Below are positions 5,244 through 5,633 of a stretch of DNA of 5,633 bases, one piece after another. The notes below the pieces were generated by a model. That model made no database searches, was not told where the DNA came from, and saw only the letters and a program-made list of their open reading frames with translations. Source of the stretch: Rhodospirillales bacterium (lineage in GTDB: Bacteria > Pseudomonadota > Alphaproteobacteria > Acetobacterales > Acetobacteraceae); the NCBI GenBank assembly GCA_903644035.1, contig CAHJXG010000124.1, forward strand, positions 1 through 5,633. The letters are read 5' to 3'. Each line of letters starts with the position of its first letter. Within the stretch, counting starts at the first letter, position 1. A program made the position numbers and the translations under genes.

Positions 5244-5633
5244 CGTCCCAGGCTCACATGACCTCGCTCACCCTGCCGGCGGCCGCGCCGGTGCGGCTGC
5301 CGCCGCGGCCGGGCTATTGGGGCATGGTCGGGCGCCGCCTGCGCCGGGACCCGGTGACCGTCGTGTTCTGCCTGCTGATGCTGGCCATCGTGCTGGCGGC
5401 GGTGTGTGCGCCGCTGATCTCGCCCTTCGATCCCTACAAGGAGAGCGTCATCCTGCGGCTCAAGCCGTTCGGCTTCCGCGGGCACTGGCTGGGCACGGAC
5501 GAGCTGGGGCGGGACATCCTGGCGCGCATCCTCTACGGCGGGCGCAGCTCGCTCCTGATGGGCGTGGGTCCCGTCATCTTCGCGGGCATCGTCGGCGGGT
5601 CGCTGGGCGTGCTCGCGGGCTATGCCGGGGGCT
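5240..5633 (+). CDS. ABC transporter permease, DppC/OppC type (N-terminal part, runs off window)
   Basis: From the ATG at 5240 the frame stays open to the window end, giving 131 codons of a protein normally about 280-300 residues long. After a 25-residue Ala/Pro-rich cytoplasmic leader, the OppC-N type region appears: WGMVGRRLRRDPVTVVFCLL leading into the first membrane segment (about residues 39-60), then APLISPFDPY. The subfamily hallmark HWLGTDELGRDILARILYGG (residues 82-101) follows, then SLLMGV and the start of the second membrane segment (about 109-128). This is the second half of the channel formed with the DppB-type protein. The ATG overlaps the upstream TGA as ATGA, indicating translational coupling. 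An in-frame ATG at 5258 with a weak AGG 5 bases before it is a possible alternative start that would drop six residues. Confidence 0.92.
   Translation, partial: MTSQAHMTSLTLPAAAPVRLPPRPGYWGMVGRRLRRDPVTVVFCLLMLAIVLAAVCAPLISPFDPYKESVILRLKPFGFRGHWLGTDELGRDILARILYGGRSSLLMGVGPVIFAGIVGGSLGVLAGYAGG

Overview
The window looks like a chromosomal stretch from a high-GC Gram-negative bacterium. It is most like an alphaproteobacterium of the Rhodospirillales/Acetobacteraceae type (for example a Roseomonas relative). This placement is inference from three things: the strong GC bias at third codon positions, a stand-alone DUF29 protein, and an amidase/AtzG-like pair beside a dipeptide-type ABC transporter. 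No rRNA, tRNA, CRISPR array or mobile element is visible.

Layout. At the left edge (1-138, +) is the last 45 codons of an amidase-signature (AS) enzyme. A 70-base gap with two short palindromes follows, then a DUF29-family gene (209-781, +). That gene converges, with only 9 bases between stops, on a complete AS-family amidase (791-2206, -). The amidase is preceded on its own strand by a 63-codon AtzG/GatC-like gene (2203-2394, -). The two share an ATGA stop/start overlap, so they form a two-gene operon transcribed leftward.

A 299-base divergent intergenic region (2395-2693) separates this operon from a rightward operon for a peptide/nickel-family (Dpp/Opp type) ABC importer. The importer genes are a periplasmic substrate-binding protein with a signal peptide (2694-4268), a DppB-type permease (4275-5243), and the N-terminal part of a DppC-type permease (5240 to the window end). 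The two permease genes also overlap by ATGA. The ATPase genes would be expected to the right of the window.

How the genes may work together. The simplest reading is an uptake-and-hydrolysis locus. The ABC system would import a small peptide-like or amide-containing compound, and the cytoplasmic AS amidase, probably with its small AtzG-like partner, would cleave an amide bond in it. Both operons would be controlled from the shared divergent region, which is unusually rich in short inverted repeats. The substrate cannot be read from the sequence. No wholly new system is evident. The most distinctive points are the two-subunit amidase arrangement, the inverted-repeat-dense control region, and an ambiguous translation start for the binding protein.
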